DNA from: Dokdonella koreensis DS-123
GTDB lineage: Bacteria > Pseudomonadota > Gammaproteobacteria > Xanthomonadales > Rhodanobacteraceae
Length of the DNA: 64,000 nucleotides
Direction: 5' to 3'
Assembly: GCF_001632775.1 (NCBI RefSeq)
Contig: NZ_CP015249.1
Coordinates: 3,080,686 to 3,144,685, forward strand
Shown: piece by piece, positions 47,243 to 55,441 of the stretch
Numbering within the stretch: position 1 is the first letter of the stretch
Layout of the letters: every line of letters begins with the position of its first letter
The notes under the pieces: generated by a model
The model's database searches: none
Told to the model about the DNA's origin: nothing
What the model saw: the letters and a program-made list of their open reading frames with translations, nothing else
Position numbers and translations under genes: made by a program

Positions 47243-47953
47243 ATGCAGGAAAGCGCGCCGCCCCTGGTGTGTGTCCACGGCGCGGGCGCCGGCGGCTGGG
47301 AATGGGCGATCTGGGCGCGCGTGTTCACCGCGCGCGGCCACGCGGTCATCGCGCCGGACCTGATGCCGGCCGGCGACGGGCTGGCGGCGACGCGCCTGGC
47401 CGACTACCGCGCCCAGGTCGTCGCCTGGTGCGAGGCCGCCGGCACCGCGCCGATCCTGGCCGGCGCCAGCCTCGGCGGCCTGCTGGCGCTGGCCGCCGCC
47501 GCCCAGGTGCGGCCGGCCGCGCTGATCCTCGTCAATCCGCTGCCGCCCGCCGGCATCCTCGCGCGGCCGCTGCACGCACCGCCCGGCCCGATCGTGCCGT
47601 GGGGCAGCGAGCGCTCGCTGGCCGGCACGCGCCGCGCGCTCCAGGGCTGCGACGATGCCGCCTGCCTGTACGCCTACCGCCGCTGGCGCGACGAGTCCGG
47701 TGCCGTCATCGCCGAAGCGCGCGCCGGCGTCGCCGTCGAACCGCCGCGCTGCCCGGTCCTGGTGCTCTGCGGCGCGCTCGACACCGACGTGCCGCCGAGC
47801 GTGGGCCGCGCACTGGCGACGCGCATCGGCGCCGACTTCGTCTGCCCGCCGGACATCGGCCACGTCGATCCCCTGCTCGGCCGCGCCGCCGCCGGCTGCG
47901 CCGAGCGGGCCGCCGCCTGGCTGTCGCTGCGGCTGCCGGCGCCGGACGCCTGA
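47243..47953 (+). CDS. Alpha/beta hydrolase
   Basis: 236 residues. Oxyanion region VCVHGAGAGGWEW, nucleophile elbow GASLGG with Ser76, acid in LCGALDTDVPPS and His in PDIGHVDPL form the triad. No signal peptide. A small cytoplasmic hydrolase or lactonase of unknown substrate; it converges with the GGDEF gene with only 9 bp between stops. Confidence 0.87.
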   Translation: MQESAPPLVCVHGAGAGGWEWAIWARVFTARGHAVIAPDLMPAGDGLAATRLADYRAQVVAWCEAAGTAPILAGASLGGLLALAAAAQVRPAALILVNPLPPAGILARPLHAPPGPIVPWGSERSLAGTRRALQGCDDAACLYAYRRWRDESGAVIAEARAGVAVEPPRCPVLVLCGALDTDVPPSVGRALATRIGADFVCPPDIGHVDPLLGRAAAGCAERAAAWLSLRLPAPDA

Positions 47954-47962
47954 CGGCGGCCT

Positions 47963-48808
47963 TCAGTCGAACTCGACGCGGTTGCGGCCGGCGCTCTTGC
48001 CGAAGCCGAGCGCACCGGCCGCGCGTCGCAAGGCCTCGGTGATCGGCGTGCCGGCGGTCGCCCAGGTGCCGCCGATCGTCAGCGTGACCGCCGGCGAGGT
48101 CGCACCGGCACCGCGGGCGATCCGCCCGGCCAGCCGGTGCAGTGCCGCGGCCCGGCCGCCCGGGACCAGGACCGCGAAGCGGTCGCCCTCCCAGCGCGCC
48201 ACCAGGGCCGCCGGCCCGGCCAGCCGCCGCAGCCGCGCCGCGCAGCGCACCAGTACCGCGTCGCCGGCGGCGTGGCCGTGGCGTTCGTTGATGCACCGGA
48301 AGCCGTCGACGTCGCACAGCAGCAGGCCGTAGCCGGATGCCGTCGCCGCGGCGTGCCGTTCGAGCAGCGACTGCCGCGACAGCAGGCCGGTCAGCGGATC
48401 GGCCCGTGCCAGCCGCTCGAGCCGGTGGCCGATGCCGACGCGTTCGGTGATGTCGGTGAAGACCATCGCGTAGAGCGCCTCGGCGTCGCCCTCGCAGCGG
48501 GCGACGTCGATCGCGAACCAGCGTGCCTGGCCGTCCTTGCGGACGATGCAGGCCTCGAACGGGCGCGCCGCCGGCGCGGCCCGCACCGCCTGGCGCAACC
48601 GGGCGGCGGCGGTGCCCTGCGGCCGGTCCGCCTGCACCCGTGCCAGCCAGCGGCCGACGTCGCGGATCTCGCGCCGGTCGTAGCCGGTCAGCTCGCGAAA
48701 GCGGCGGTTGATCGCCCGGCAGCGGCCGGCGCCACTGCCGGCATCCGCCGCCCCGACCGCGGCGATCAGCAGGGCCGCCGGCGCCTGCTCGATGATGTTC
48801 CATGACAT
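47963..48808 (-). CDS. PAS-GGDEF protein with degenerate active-site motif
   Basis: 281 residues. PAS domain (about 5-120; AINRRFRELTGYDRREIRD and FTDITERVGIGH) and a GGDEF domain from 135 (RADPLTGLLSR, CDVDGFRCINERHGHAAGD). The signature is EGDRF at 207-211 in place of GGDEF/GGEEF, so cyclic-di-GMP synthesis is doubtful; a binding or regulatory role is more likely. No I-site RxxD just before it, no EAL domain and no TM. It is divergent from the XRE regulator across a perfect palindrome. Confidence 0.88.
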   Translation of the reverse strand: MSWNIIEQAPAALLIAAVGAADAGSGAGRCRAINRRFRELTGYDRREIRDVGRWLARVQADRPQGTAAARLRQAVRAAPAARPFEACIVRKDGQARWFAIDVARCEGDAEALYAMVFTDITERVGIGHRLERLARADPLTGLLSRQSLLERHAAATASGYGLLLCDVDGFRCINERHGHAAGDAVLVRCAARLRRLAGPAALVARWEGDRFAVLVPGGRAAALHRLAGRIARGAGATSPAVTLTIGGTWATAGTPITEALRRAAGALGFGKSAGRNRVEFD

Positions 48809-48870
48809 GGCCGTCTCCGTTCGATGTCCCACCGGCGGCCCGTCCGGTCCGCCGATCGCCTCCGCAAGCA

Positions 48871-48885
48871 GAAAGTATTACTTTC
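48871..48885. promoter_or_regulatory. Perfect 15-bp palindrome, probable operator
   Basis: GAAAGTA-T-TACTTTC has perfect seven-base arms and one central base, in AT-rich sequence between the divergent GGDEF and XRE genes. Form and position suit a dimeric HTH repressor controlling both genes. Confidence 0.65.
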
Positions 48886-48967
48886 ATAACGCCTCGTGCA
48901 AGCGATATGAACACGCCGCTGCGAACCGCCGCGCTATACAGGACTGCCGATCAGCACGGGCAGGGGC

Positions 48968-49345
48968 GTGAGCAAGCTGTATCTACGAATCCGCGAAGCG
49001 CGGGCGCGAGTGGACCTGTCGCAGGAAGACCTCGCCGCCGACCTCGGCGTCTCGCGCGGTGCCGTCGCGCAGTGGGAGATGGTCGAGGGTACCTGCCCGA
49101 ACGTGGAGAACCTGATCGCGCTGGCGCGCCGCACCGGCCTGGCCTTCGAGTACCTCGCGACCGGCCGCGGCCCGAAGATCCAGGGACAGCCGATCGACGC
49201 GATCGCCGACGACGACAGCCCCTACGCGATGCTGAGTCCGCAGCAGGCCGCCTTGCTCGAATGGTTCGACCGGCTCGGCAAGCGCCAGCAGGCCGGCCTG
49301 TTCGACCTGGTCGGCATCGGCCGGCGCGGCGGTACGAAGAGCTGA
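48968..49345 (+). CDS. XRE-family transcriptional regulator
   Basis: 125 residues from a GTG start. HTH near 5-60: LRIREARARVDLSQEDLAADLGVSRGAVAQWE, ending in VENLIALARRTGLAFEYLATG, the Cro/C1 pattern of phage-type repressors. The C-terminal half (SPYAMLSPQQAALLEWFDRLGKRQQ) is helical and may dimerise. No peptidase S24 domain. No phage genes are nearby. Confidence 0.85.
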   Translation: MSKLYLRIREARARVDLSQEDLAADLGVSRGAVAQWEMVEGTCPNVENLIALARRTGLAFEYLATGRGPKIQGQPIDAIADDDSPYAMLSPQQAALLEWFDRLGKRQQAGLFDLVGIGRRGGTKS

Positions 49346-49426
49346 GTGCGCCGCGCGATGCCGGCGCCAGGATGACCGCCGAGTTAACGGCGCTTTAGCC
49401 GTCGTTGCTTATGCTGTCGCGCCGCT

Positions 49427-50197
49427 TTGCCGCCACCGAGGCTCGTCATCGCTCCGCCACCGCCTGTGCCCCCTGCCGACGCCTCGGCCCCCACGCGACG
49501 CCCGGCACCGTTCACTGACGAGGACCTGCGCGCGCTGGTGCCGCGCGGCCCGTGGCAGCGCAGCCTGCGCTGGCAGAAGCCGGAGATCAATCGCCGCCGG
49601 CTGGCGCTGGGGATCGTGTTCGCGATCGTGATGACGCTGATCGAGCTGGCCGGCTTCGTGACCGGCATGCACCGCTCGATCCGCACCGCGCGGCAGGCCG
49701 ACCGCCCGATCGAGGTCAGCGTGATCGACCTGGCACCGGTGCAGCCGCTGCCGCCCGAACCGCAGCCGGCGGCGCTGCCGGTGCGCCCCAGCCGGATCGC
49801 GGTCACGCCGCCGCAGGCCCGCATCGAACCACCGCCGCCGGCCACCGCCGAGCCGCAGACGACGACGCAGGGGCGCATCGGTCCCGGTGCCGCCACCGGC
49901 CTGTTCAATGCCGACGGCTCGGTACGCCTGCCCGAGCGCACCGGCGCGCCGGCCACGCCGGCCAATCCGCAGCAGGCCGGCCAGCAGCGCTGGGCCGAGA
50001 TCCGGCAGCGCGGCGAGAATCCGCTGGACTGCCAGCGCACGCGCTTCGCCCGATCGTTCCGCCGCGACGAAACGGCCGGCGACGAGGTGGCGCGCAAGTA
50101 CCTGGCGTGGATCGGCCTGGCCGACGGCGCGGCGATCGAACGCAACGCCGCGCAGCGCGAAGGGCGCGCCAGCGACGGCTGCGACCCGGCGCGCTGA
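49427..50197 (+). CDS. Single-TM protein with Pro-rich linker, paralogue A
   Basis: About 256 residues from a TTG; a GTG at 49466 is an alternative and no ribosome binding site decides. Cytoplasmic Pro-rich N-terminus, one TM (LALGIVFAIVMTLIELAGFV), a Pro-rich periplasmic linker of about 60 residues, and a C-terminal domain with GLFNADGSVRLPE and a conserved-looking ENPLDCQRTRFARSFRRDE. The plan resembles TonB-like proteins but the TonB C-terminal domain is not visible. The next gene has the same plan. Confidence 0.72.
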   Translation: MPPPRLVIAPPPPVPPADASAPTRRPAPFTDEDLRALVPRGPWQRSLRWQKPEINRRRLALGIVFAIVMTLIELAGFVTGMHRSIRTARQADRPIEVSVIDLAPVQPLPPEPQPAALPVRPSRIAVTPPQARIEPPPPATAEPQTTTQGRIGPGAATGLFNADGSVRLPERTGAPATPANPQQAGQQRWAEIRQRGENPLDCQRTRFARSFRRDETAGDEVARKYLAWIGLADGAAIERNAAQREGRASDGCDPAR

Positions 50198-50230
50198 CCC
50201 AGCCAACCCACGCACCGGCAGCCCGCCTCG

Positions 50231-51103
50231 ATGTCCTCCCCCGCTGCCGCCGCCCTCGCCATCCACCGGCCGTTTCACCGCGCAGCCGATGCGGCCGACC
50301 GCCGGCGGCGCATCGCCGCCGCGACACTGGCCGCCGGCCTGCACCTGCTGCTGGCGATCGGCGCCTACCTGGCGGCGCGGCCGCACCCGGACGCGGCACC
50401 CACGCAGCGCGACCCGGACGACACGGTGATGCACTTGCGCCTGATCGACGACCCGGTCGCCGCGCCGGCCGCGGTGCCGATGCCGCTTCCGATGCCCGCG
50501 CCGCTGCAGCCGGTGCCCTACACCGGCACGCCAGCGCCGCCACCGGCCGCGACGGCGGCCGTGCCGGAGGCGGCCGCGACCGCGGCGGGTCCGCCGGCGC
50601 CGGTGCCGCGCCTGCGCGACCGCAACGGACGCGTGCAGCTGCCTGAAGGCGCCGCGACCGCGCCGGCCCGGACGTTCTCGAACCGCCCGTTGATGGACCC
50701 GCAGGCGGTCAATCCGATGGTCAACCGCGACATGCTGCCGTACACGCCGACGCGCTTCGAGAAGTACTGGGTCCCGCGCGACGAGACGCTCGGCGGCGAA
50801 CTGCTGCGCAACGCCATCGCCGAGCGCACGGTCGACCTGCCGCAGGGCTATCAGCTGCACTGCGCGTGGATGCTGATCCTCGGCGGCTGCACCTGGGGCA
50901 AGGCGCCGCACGCCACGATCGAGGAGATCAAGGCGATGCGCGCCGATCCGCCGATGCCGCGCCGTGCGCCGGATGCCGCGGCGCCGCCGCCGGCCACGCC
51001 CGGCGCCACGCCCGATCCGCCGGTATCGGAGGCGCCGCCGCGCCTGGACCTGCGGCTGCCACCACCCGCGCCACCACCCGCCGCACCGCCCGGCCGGCGA
51101 TAA
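50231..51103 (+). CDS. Single-TM protein with Pro-rich linker, paralogue B
   Basis: 290 residues. One TM (IAAATLAAGLHLLLAIGAYL), a Pro/Ala linker, the motif RDRNGRVQLPEGA that parallels ADGSVRLPER of its neighbour, then a domain with FEKYWVPRDETLGGELLRNAI and paired cysteines (LHCAWMLILGGCTWG) and a second Pro-rich tail. Family not recognised. The 33-bp gap to paralogue A suggests one transcript and a shared envelope complex. Confidence 0.75.
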   Translation: MSSPAAAALAIHRPFHRAADAADRRRRIAAATLAAGLHLLLAIGAYLAARPHPDAAPTQRDPDDTVMHLRLIDDPVAAPAAVPMPLPMPAPLQPVPYTGTPAPPPAATAAVPEAAATAAGPPAPVPRLRDRNGRVQLPEGAATAPARTFSNRPLMDPQAVNPMVNRDMLPYTPTRFEKYWVPRDETLGGELLRNAIAERTVDLPQGYQLHCAWMLILGGCTWGKAPHATIEEIKAMRADPPMPRRAPDAAAPPPATPGATPDPPVSEAPPRLDLRLPPPAPPPAAPPGRR

Positions 51104-51188
51104 TGGGCGCGCGTGCGGCGTCCGAAGCCGGCGTCCGGCGCGCCGTTGCGGGCGCGGCCGTCACCTACTGATCCAGGGAGTCCCTCCG

Positions 51189-52067
51189 ATGTCATCGTTC
51201 CTGCGCGCGATCGTCCTGATCGCCCTGCTGCTGCCGGCGTCCGGCCGTGCCGAAGAAGAAACCGGCGATGCCGAGCTGCAGGCGTTCCTCGCCGGCCTGA
51301 CCTTCAGGTCGGGCACGGTGGTGGTGCCCGAGGCACACGCCACGCTGGCGCTCAAGCCCGGCTATGCCTACCTGGATGCGACCGACGCCCAGGCCGTGCT
51401 CGAACAGCTCTGGGGCAACCCGCCCGATACGGACATCCTCGGCCTGATCCTGCCGCAGGGTCGCGACAGCCTGCTGGACGAGCGCAGCTGGGCGGTGGCC
51501 GTGACCTATTCCGACGACGGTCACGTCTCCGACGCCGAAGCGGCCACGATCGACTACGCGCAGATGCTCACGGACATGCAGGCCGCCACGCGCGAGGCCA
51601 ATCCGGCACGCCAGGAGAACGGCTACGACGCGGTCGAGCTGACCGGCTGGGCTGAATCACCGCGCTACGACGGCGCCAGCAACAAGCTGTACTGGGCCAA
51701 GGACCTGGTCTTCGGCGAGAGCCCGGACCACACGCTCAACTACGACATCCGCACGCTCGGCCGGCACGGCTACCTGAGCCTGAATGCGATCGCCCCGCTC
51801 GATGCGCTGCCGCAGGTGCGCGAAGGCATGCAGGAGCTGCTGACGATGGCCGAGTTCGACGCGGGCTACCGCTACGCCGACTACGACGCCGCCACCGACA
51901 AGGCCGCCGCCTACGGGATCGGCGCCCTGGTCGCCGGCACGCTGGCCGCCAAGACCGGACTGTTCGCCAAGATCGGCCTGGTGCTGCTGAAGTTCTGGAA
52001 GCTGATCGCGCTGGCCGTGGTCGCGTTCGGCAGCGCCCTGCCGAAGCTGTTCAAGCGCAAGCACTGA
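51189..52067 (+). CDS. DUF2167 membrane-anchored secreted protein
   Basis: 292 residues. AGGGAG precedes the ATG. Signal peptide (AIVLIALLLPASGRAE), a large domain with AVTYSDDGHVSDAEAATIDY, VELTGWAESPRYDGASNKLYW and HTLNYDIRTLGRHGYLSLNA, all features of DUF2167, and two C-terminal TMs (YGIGALVAGTLAAKTGLF; IGLVLLKFWKLIALAVVAFG) with a basic end. Function unknown. Confidence 0.88.
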   Translation: MSSFLRAIVLIALLLPASGRAEEETGDAELQAFLAGLTFRSGTVVVPEAHATLALKPGYAYLDATDAQAVLEQLWGNPPDTDILGLILPQGRDSLLDERSWAVAVTYSDDGHVSDAEAATIDYAQMLTDMQAATREANPARQENGYDAVELTGWAESPRYDGASNKLYWAKDLVFGESPDHTLNYDIRTLGRHGYLSLNAIAPLDALPQVREGMQELLTMAEFDAGYRYADYDAATDKAAAYGIGALVAGTLAAKTGLFAKIGLVLLKFWKLIALAVVAFGSALPKLFKRKH

Positions 52068-52101
52068 AAGCGCCGCAGCCCGCCGGCACGATGCGGGCGG
52101 G

Positions 52102-54381
52102 CTACAGCATCCGCATCAGCTCCGGCCGCAGCGGCAGCTTGCGGATGCGCACCGTGGTCGCGGCATGGATCGCGTTGGCCAGCGCGGGTGCCGCCGGTGC
52201 GGTGGCGGCATCGGCGGCCGGTGCCGGCGCCGCGTCGGACGGGACGATCACCACCTCGACCTGGCGCGGCGCCTGCGCGGCGGCCAGCAAGGCGTAGTCG
52301 CCGAAGTCCTTCTGCTGGACCTGGCCGTCCTTGACCGTGATCGCCTGGTCGAGCGCGCAGGAGATGCCATTGAGCATCGCCGCGGAGAGCTGCGACTCGG
52401 TGTTGAGCGGGTTGACCAGGCGGCCGATGTCGGCCACGCACAGCGCGCGATGGATGACCAGCGCGTCGCCCTCGACCGACACCTCCATGCCCTGCGCGAC
52501 GTAGCCGCCGTCGGTGAAGTGGCAGGCGATGCCCAGGCCATGGCCGTCGCTGCGGCGCACGCCCCAGCCCAGGCGCGTCGCGCAGGCCTGCAGCACGTGC
52601 GCCATGCGGCCGGTGTCGAACGTCGGGCCGCCGGCGCCGCGGTACGGCAACGTCCGCGGCTCGCCGAGCAGGGCCAGGCGCAGCGCGACCGCATCCTGCT
52701 TGGTGGCCACCGCGATCTCGTCGAGGAAGCACTGCTCGGCGAACGCGCTGAAGGTGTGCGCGCCGCCCGGGAAATCCCCGCGCGGCAGGCCGGCAGTGAC
52801 CGGCTGGAAGGTCTTCTCGAAATGCTCGACGAGTCCGGCCGGGAAGCTGTCCGGTTCCAGGCAGCCGGTCCAGATCGGCTGGCCGGCCAGGTGCCGGTCG
52901 CGATAGCTGCGCGGCGTCGCCGCGCAGCGGTGCGACCAGCCGGTGATGCGTGCGCGCCGATCGAGCGTCGCGGCCAGCTGGTGCACGCCGAGCGGACGAT
53001 AGAAGTCGTGGCGCAGGTCGTCCTGGCGGGTCCAGACCAGCTTGACCGGCTTGCCGGCCGCCTTGGCGATCAGCACCGCCTCGGCCACGAAGTCGTTGCG
53101 CAGGCGGCGCCCGTAGCTGCCGCCGGCGCGGGTCAGGCGGATCTCGACCGCGCTGCGCGGCAGGCCGGTCAGGCGGCTGACGATCACCGAGGCCTCGTCC
53201 GGATTCTCCAGCGAGGCGATCAGCAGCGCGCGGTCCTGCTTGAGCTCGATCAAGGCGCCGGGCGGCTCGTCCACGGCATGGGCGAGGAACGGCAGCTCGT
53301 AGCGCGCCTCGACCAGGCGCAGCGCCTGGCGGCGCGCGCGCACGAGGTCGCCGTCGCGGCGCAGCTCCAGCGCGCCCTCGCCGCTGTCGAGCGCGGCGTG
53401 CGCCTGGGCGGTGAGCGCGGCGCTCGATTCCTCGGCCCACGGGCCGCGTTTCCAGGTCACCGCCAGGCGCTCGCGGCCTTGCAGCGCCGCCCAGGTCGAG
53501 TCGGCCAGCACGGCCACGCCGGCGGCCTGGTGGCCGTCGAGCGGCTCGTCGGCCGGCGGTCCCTCGAAGGTGATGACCTCGCGCACGCCGGCGACCTTGC
53601 GGGCCGCCGTGTCGTCGACCTGGTCGATGGCGCCGTCGCGGTACGGGCAGCGCAGCACCACCGCGAACAGCGCGCCGGCGCGATAGGCGTCGCTGCCGTA
53701 GCGCGTGCGGCCGGTGACCAGGTCCTGCGCATCGACGATGCGCGTGGGCCGGCCGATGATGCCGAAGCGGTCGGCCGGCTTGAGCGGCACCGGATCGGCC
53801 GGCGGCGTCAGCGTGGCCGCGCTGCGCGCCAGCGCCCCGTAGCTCAGGCGCCGGCCGTCCGGTGCGATCACCTGCCCCGACGCGGTGCGCAGCCCGTCCG
53901 CCGGCAGCTTCCACTCCTCGGCAGCGGCGGCTACCAGCAGCCAGCGCGCGGTGGCGCCGGCCTGGCGCAGGTCGGTCCGTTCCTCGTCGACACGGCCGGG
54001 CTCGGCGCCGCCCTGCCGGCCGTAGCGGTTCGACGCGTCCGCGCCGGTGCCGCCGTAGCCATACGGCAGCTGCAGCACGCGCACCTGCTGCCAGTCCACG
54101 TCCAGTTCCTCGGCGATCAGCATCGGCAGCGAGGTGGTCACGCCCTGGCCGACGTCGCAGCCGGACGCACCGATCACCACGCGGTTGTCGCGCTCGATGC
54201 GCACGAAGGGCCCGAGCGCGGTCAGGTCGTCGCCGAGCAGCTCGGTCGGGAAATCCTCGGGGAACTGCGCCGCCTGCGCCGACCGGAAACCGACCAGCAG
54301 GGCGCCGCCGACGCCGAGCGCCACGCCGAGGAAGCGCCGCCGCGAAGGATCGGCCGTCTTCGAACGATCGGACGCGCTCAT
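52102..54381 (-). CDS. Molybdenum hydroxylase large-subunit-like protein (IorB family), active-site Glu lost
   Basis: 759 residues. Tat signal (SRRRFLGVALGVGGALLVG), then features of the isoquinoline 1-oxidoreductase beta family: SGCDVGQGVTTSLPMLIAEELDVDW, GGSYGRRLRNDFVAEA and the C-terminal PALANAIHAAT-RIRKLP. The segment normally GVGEPGTPP, with the universal catalytic Glu, reads AADAATAP here (about 722-729). The usual GGGFGRR is GGSYGRR. Hydroxylation as in the family therefore looks unlikely. Its ATG overlaps the small-subunit stop. Confidence 0.85.
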   Translation of the reverse strand: MSASDRSKTADPSRRRFLGVALGVGGALLVGFRSAQAAQFPEDFPTELLGDDLTALGPFVRIERDNRVVIGASGCDVGQGVTTSLPMLIAEELDVDWQQVRVLQLPYGYGGTGADASNRYGRQGGAEPGRVDEERTDLRQAGATARWLLVAAAAEEWKLPADGLRTASGQVIAPDGRRLSYGALARSAATLTPPADPVPLKPADRFGIIGRPTRIVDAQDLVTGRTRYGSDAYRAGALFAVVLRCPYRDGAIDQVDDTAARKVAGVREVITFEGPPADEPLDGHQAAGVAVLADSTWAALQGRERLAVTWKRGPWAEESSAALTAQAHAALDSGEGALELRRDGDLVRARRQALRLVEARYELPFLAHAVDEPPGALIELKQDRALLIASLENPDEASVIVSRLTGLPRSAVEIRLTRAGGSYGRRLRNDFVAEAVLIAKAAGKPVKLVWTRQDDLRHDFYRPLGVHQLAATLDRRARITGWSHRCAATPRSYRDRHLAGQPIWTGCLEPDSFPAGLVEHFEKTFQPVTAGLPRGDFPGGAHTFSAFAEQCFLDEIAVATKQDAVALRLALLGEPRTLPYRGAGGPTFDTGRMAHVLQACATRLGWGVRRSDGHGLGIACHFTDGGYVAQGMEVSVEGDALVIHRALCVADIGRLVNPLNTESQLSAAMLNGISCALDQAITVKDGQVQQKDFGDYALLAAAQAPRQVEVVIVPSDAAPAPAADAATAPAAPALANAIHAATTVRIRKLPLRPELMRML

Positions 54382-54914
54382 GCGTCGGCCGCCCGCATCA
54401 GCTCGGCCGCACGCAGGATCGCCTTGCGCATCCGCGGATAGGAGCCGTCGCGGCACAGCACCGCGATCCGCGCGAGGTCCTCCTCGCCGGGGCGATGGTT
54501 GCGCATCAGCAGCCCCACCGCGGCCATGATCGCGGCCGGCTGCGCATAGCCGGTCGGCGAGACGTCCTCCTCGATCCAGGCCTGCTGGACCGGGTGCAGC
54601 GCACCTTCCTGGAGGCCCTCGATCGTCACCACGCGCTTGCCGGCCAGCTGCTTCATCGGCGTGCGGCAGGCGCGCACGGCGCGGCCTTCCACCAGCAGCG
54701 TGCAGATGCCACCGCAGTCGCCGCCGTCACCACAGCCGCCGGCCTTGGTGCCGGTCAGGCGCAGCACGTCGCGCAGGAACCAGACCAGCGGCATCTCCGG
54801 GTCGCCGCCGTGGAAGTACGGCTTGCCGTTGACGGTGAGCGGGATGGCATCGGCGTCGATCGGCTTGATCTGCCGATCGCGGGCGTTGGCGAGGCGTTGG
54901 GTGGTGTCCTGCAT
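54378..54914 (-). CDS. [2Fe-2S] small-subunit-like protein (IorA family), one cluster lost
   Basis: 178 residues. The plant-type ferredoxin domain keeps four cysteines (61, 67, 71, 83) but in the loop KAGGCGDGGDCGGICT the spacing is C-x5-C-x3-C, against C-x4-C-x2-C in the family. In the helical domain the motif CGYCQPG has become TGYAQPA (121-127) and CRCGTY has become CRDGSY (154-159), so three of four ligands of the cofactor-proximal cluster are gone. The rest (HPVQQAWIEE, YPRMRKAI) aligns well. Co-translated with the large subunit. Confidence 0.88.
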   Translation of the reverse strand: MQDTTQRLANARDRQIKPIDADAIPLTVNGKPYFHGGDPEMPLVWFLRDVLRLTGTKAGGCGDGGDCGGICTLLVEGRAVRACRTPMKQLAGKRVVTIEGLQEGALHPVQQAWIEEDVSPTGYAQPAAIMAAVGLLMRNHRPGEEDLARIAVLCRDGSYPRMRKAILRAAELMRAADA

Positions 54915-55050
54915 GCCGGGTCCACAGGTGCGCGCGAAACGCCGATTGTCGCATCGGCGCGGGGTTCCGCCATAGTCGCGCGCCGGCGGACGGCGCCGCA
55001 ATGCAGGCAGAACGAACCGCGGCATCCGGCGCGCGCGCCGGCCCTGCCGG

Positions 55051-55438
55051 CGGTCGAGGCCCGGAGGGCATGCGCGAGCCTGGCTCGCGTCGCTCGACCG
55101 CGAAAGCAGCAGGAGACCGCTTTCACGGCATCGGCCCACAGGCCGCCGAGACGCGGGCTGCGGTGCGGGCCATGGATGGCCCGCTCGGGCCGCGAACGCG
55201 CAGCGGTCGAGGCCCGGAGGGCGTACGCGAGCTTGGCTTGCGTCGCTCGATCAGGAAAGCGGCAGGAAGCCGCTTTCACGGCATCGGCCCGCAGGCAGCC
55301 GAGACGCGGGCTGCGGTGCGGGCCATGGATGGCCCGCTCGGGCCGCGAACGCGCAGCGGTCGAGGCCCGGAGGGGGTACGCGAGCTGCGCTCGCGTCGCT
55401 CGACCGGGGAAGCGGCAGGAGGCCGCTTTCGCGGCATC
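55051..55438. repeat. 153-bp tandem repeat, about 2.5 copies
   Basis: Units start at 55051, 55204 and 55357 (CGGTCGAGGCCCGGAGGG), period exactly 153. Each unit holds a GCGAGC/GCTCGC-type hairpin and a GAAAGCGGC/GCCGCTTTC-type hairpin (perfect nine-pair stem in copy 2 at 55255-55277); complete units also hold GCGGGCCAT/ATGGCCCGC. It fills most of the gap between the IorA-like start and the rsmE stop; 54915-55050 holds nothing else clear. Open frames cross it on both strands because 153 is a multiple of three; I regard them as spurious. Confidence 0.85.
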
Positions 55439-55441
55439 AAG

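Noticed and set aside
48968-49345. XRE regulator as a sign of a prophage
   Set aside because: No integrase, structural or lysis genes and no att-like repeats around it.
55051-55438. Possible CRISPR array
   Set aside because: The unit is 153 bases, contiguous and without unique spacers; no cas genes are present.
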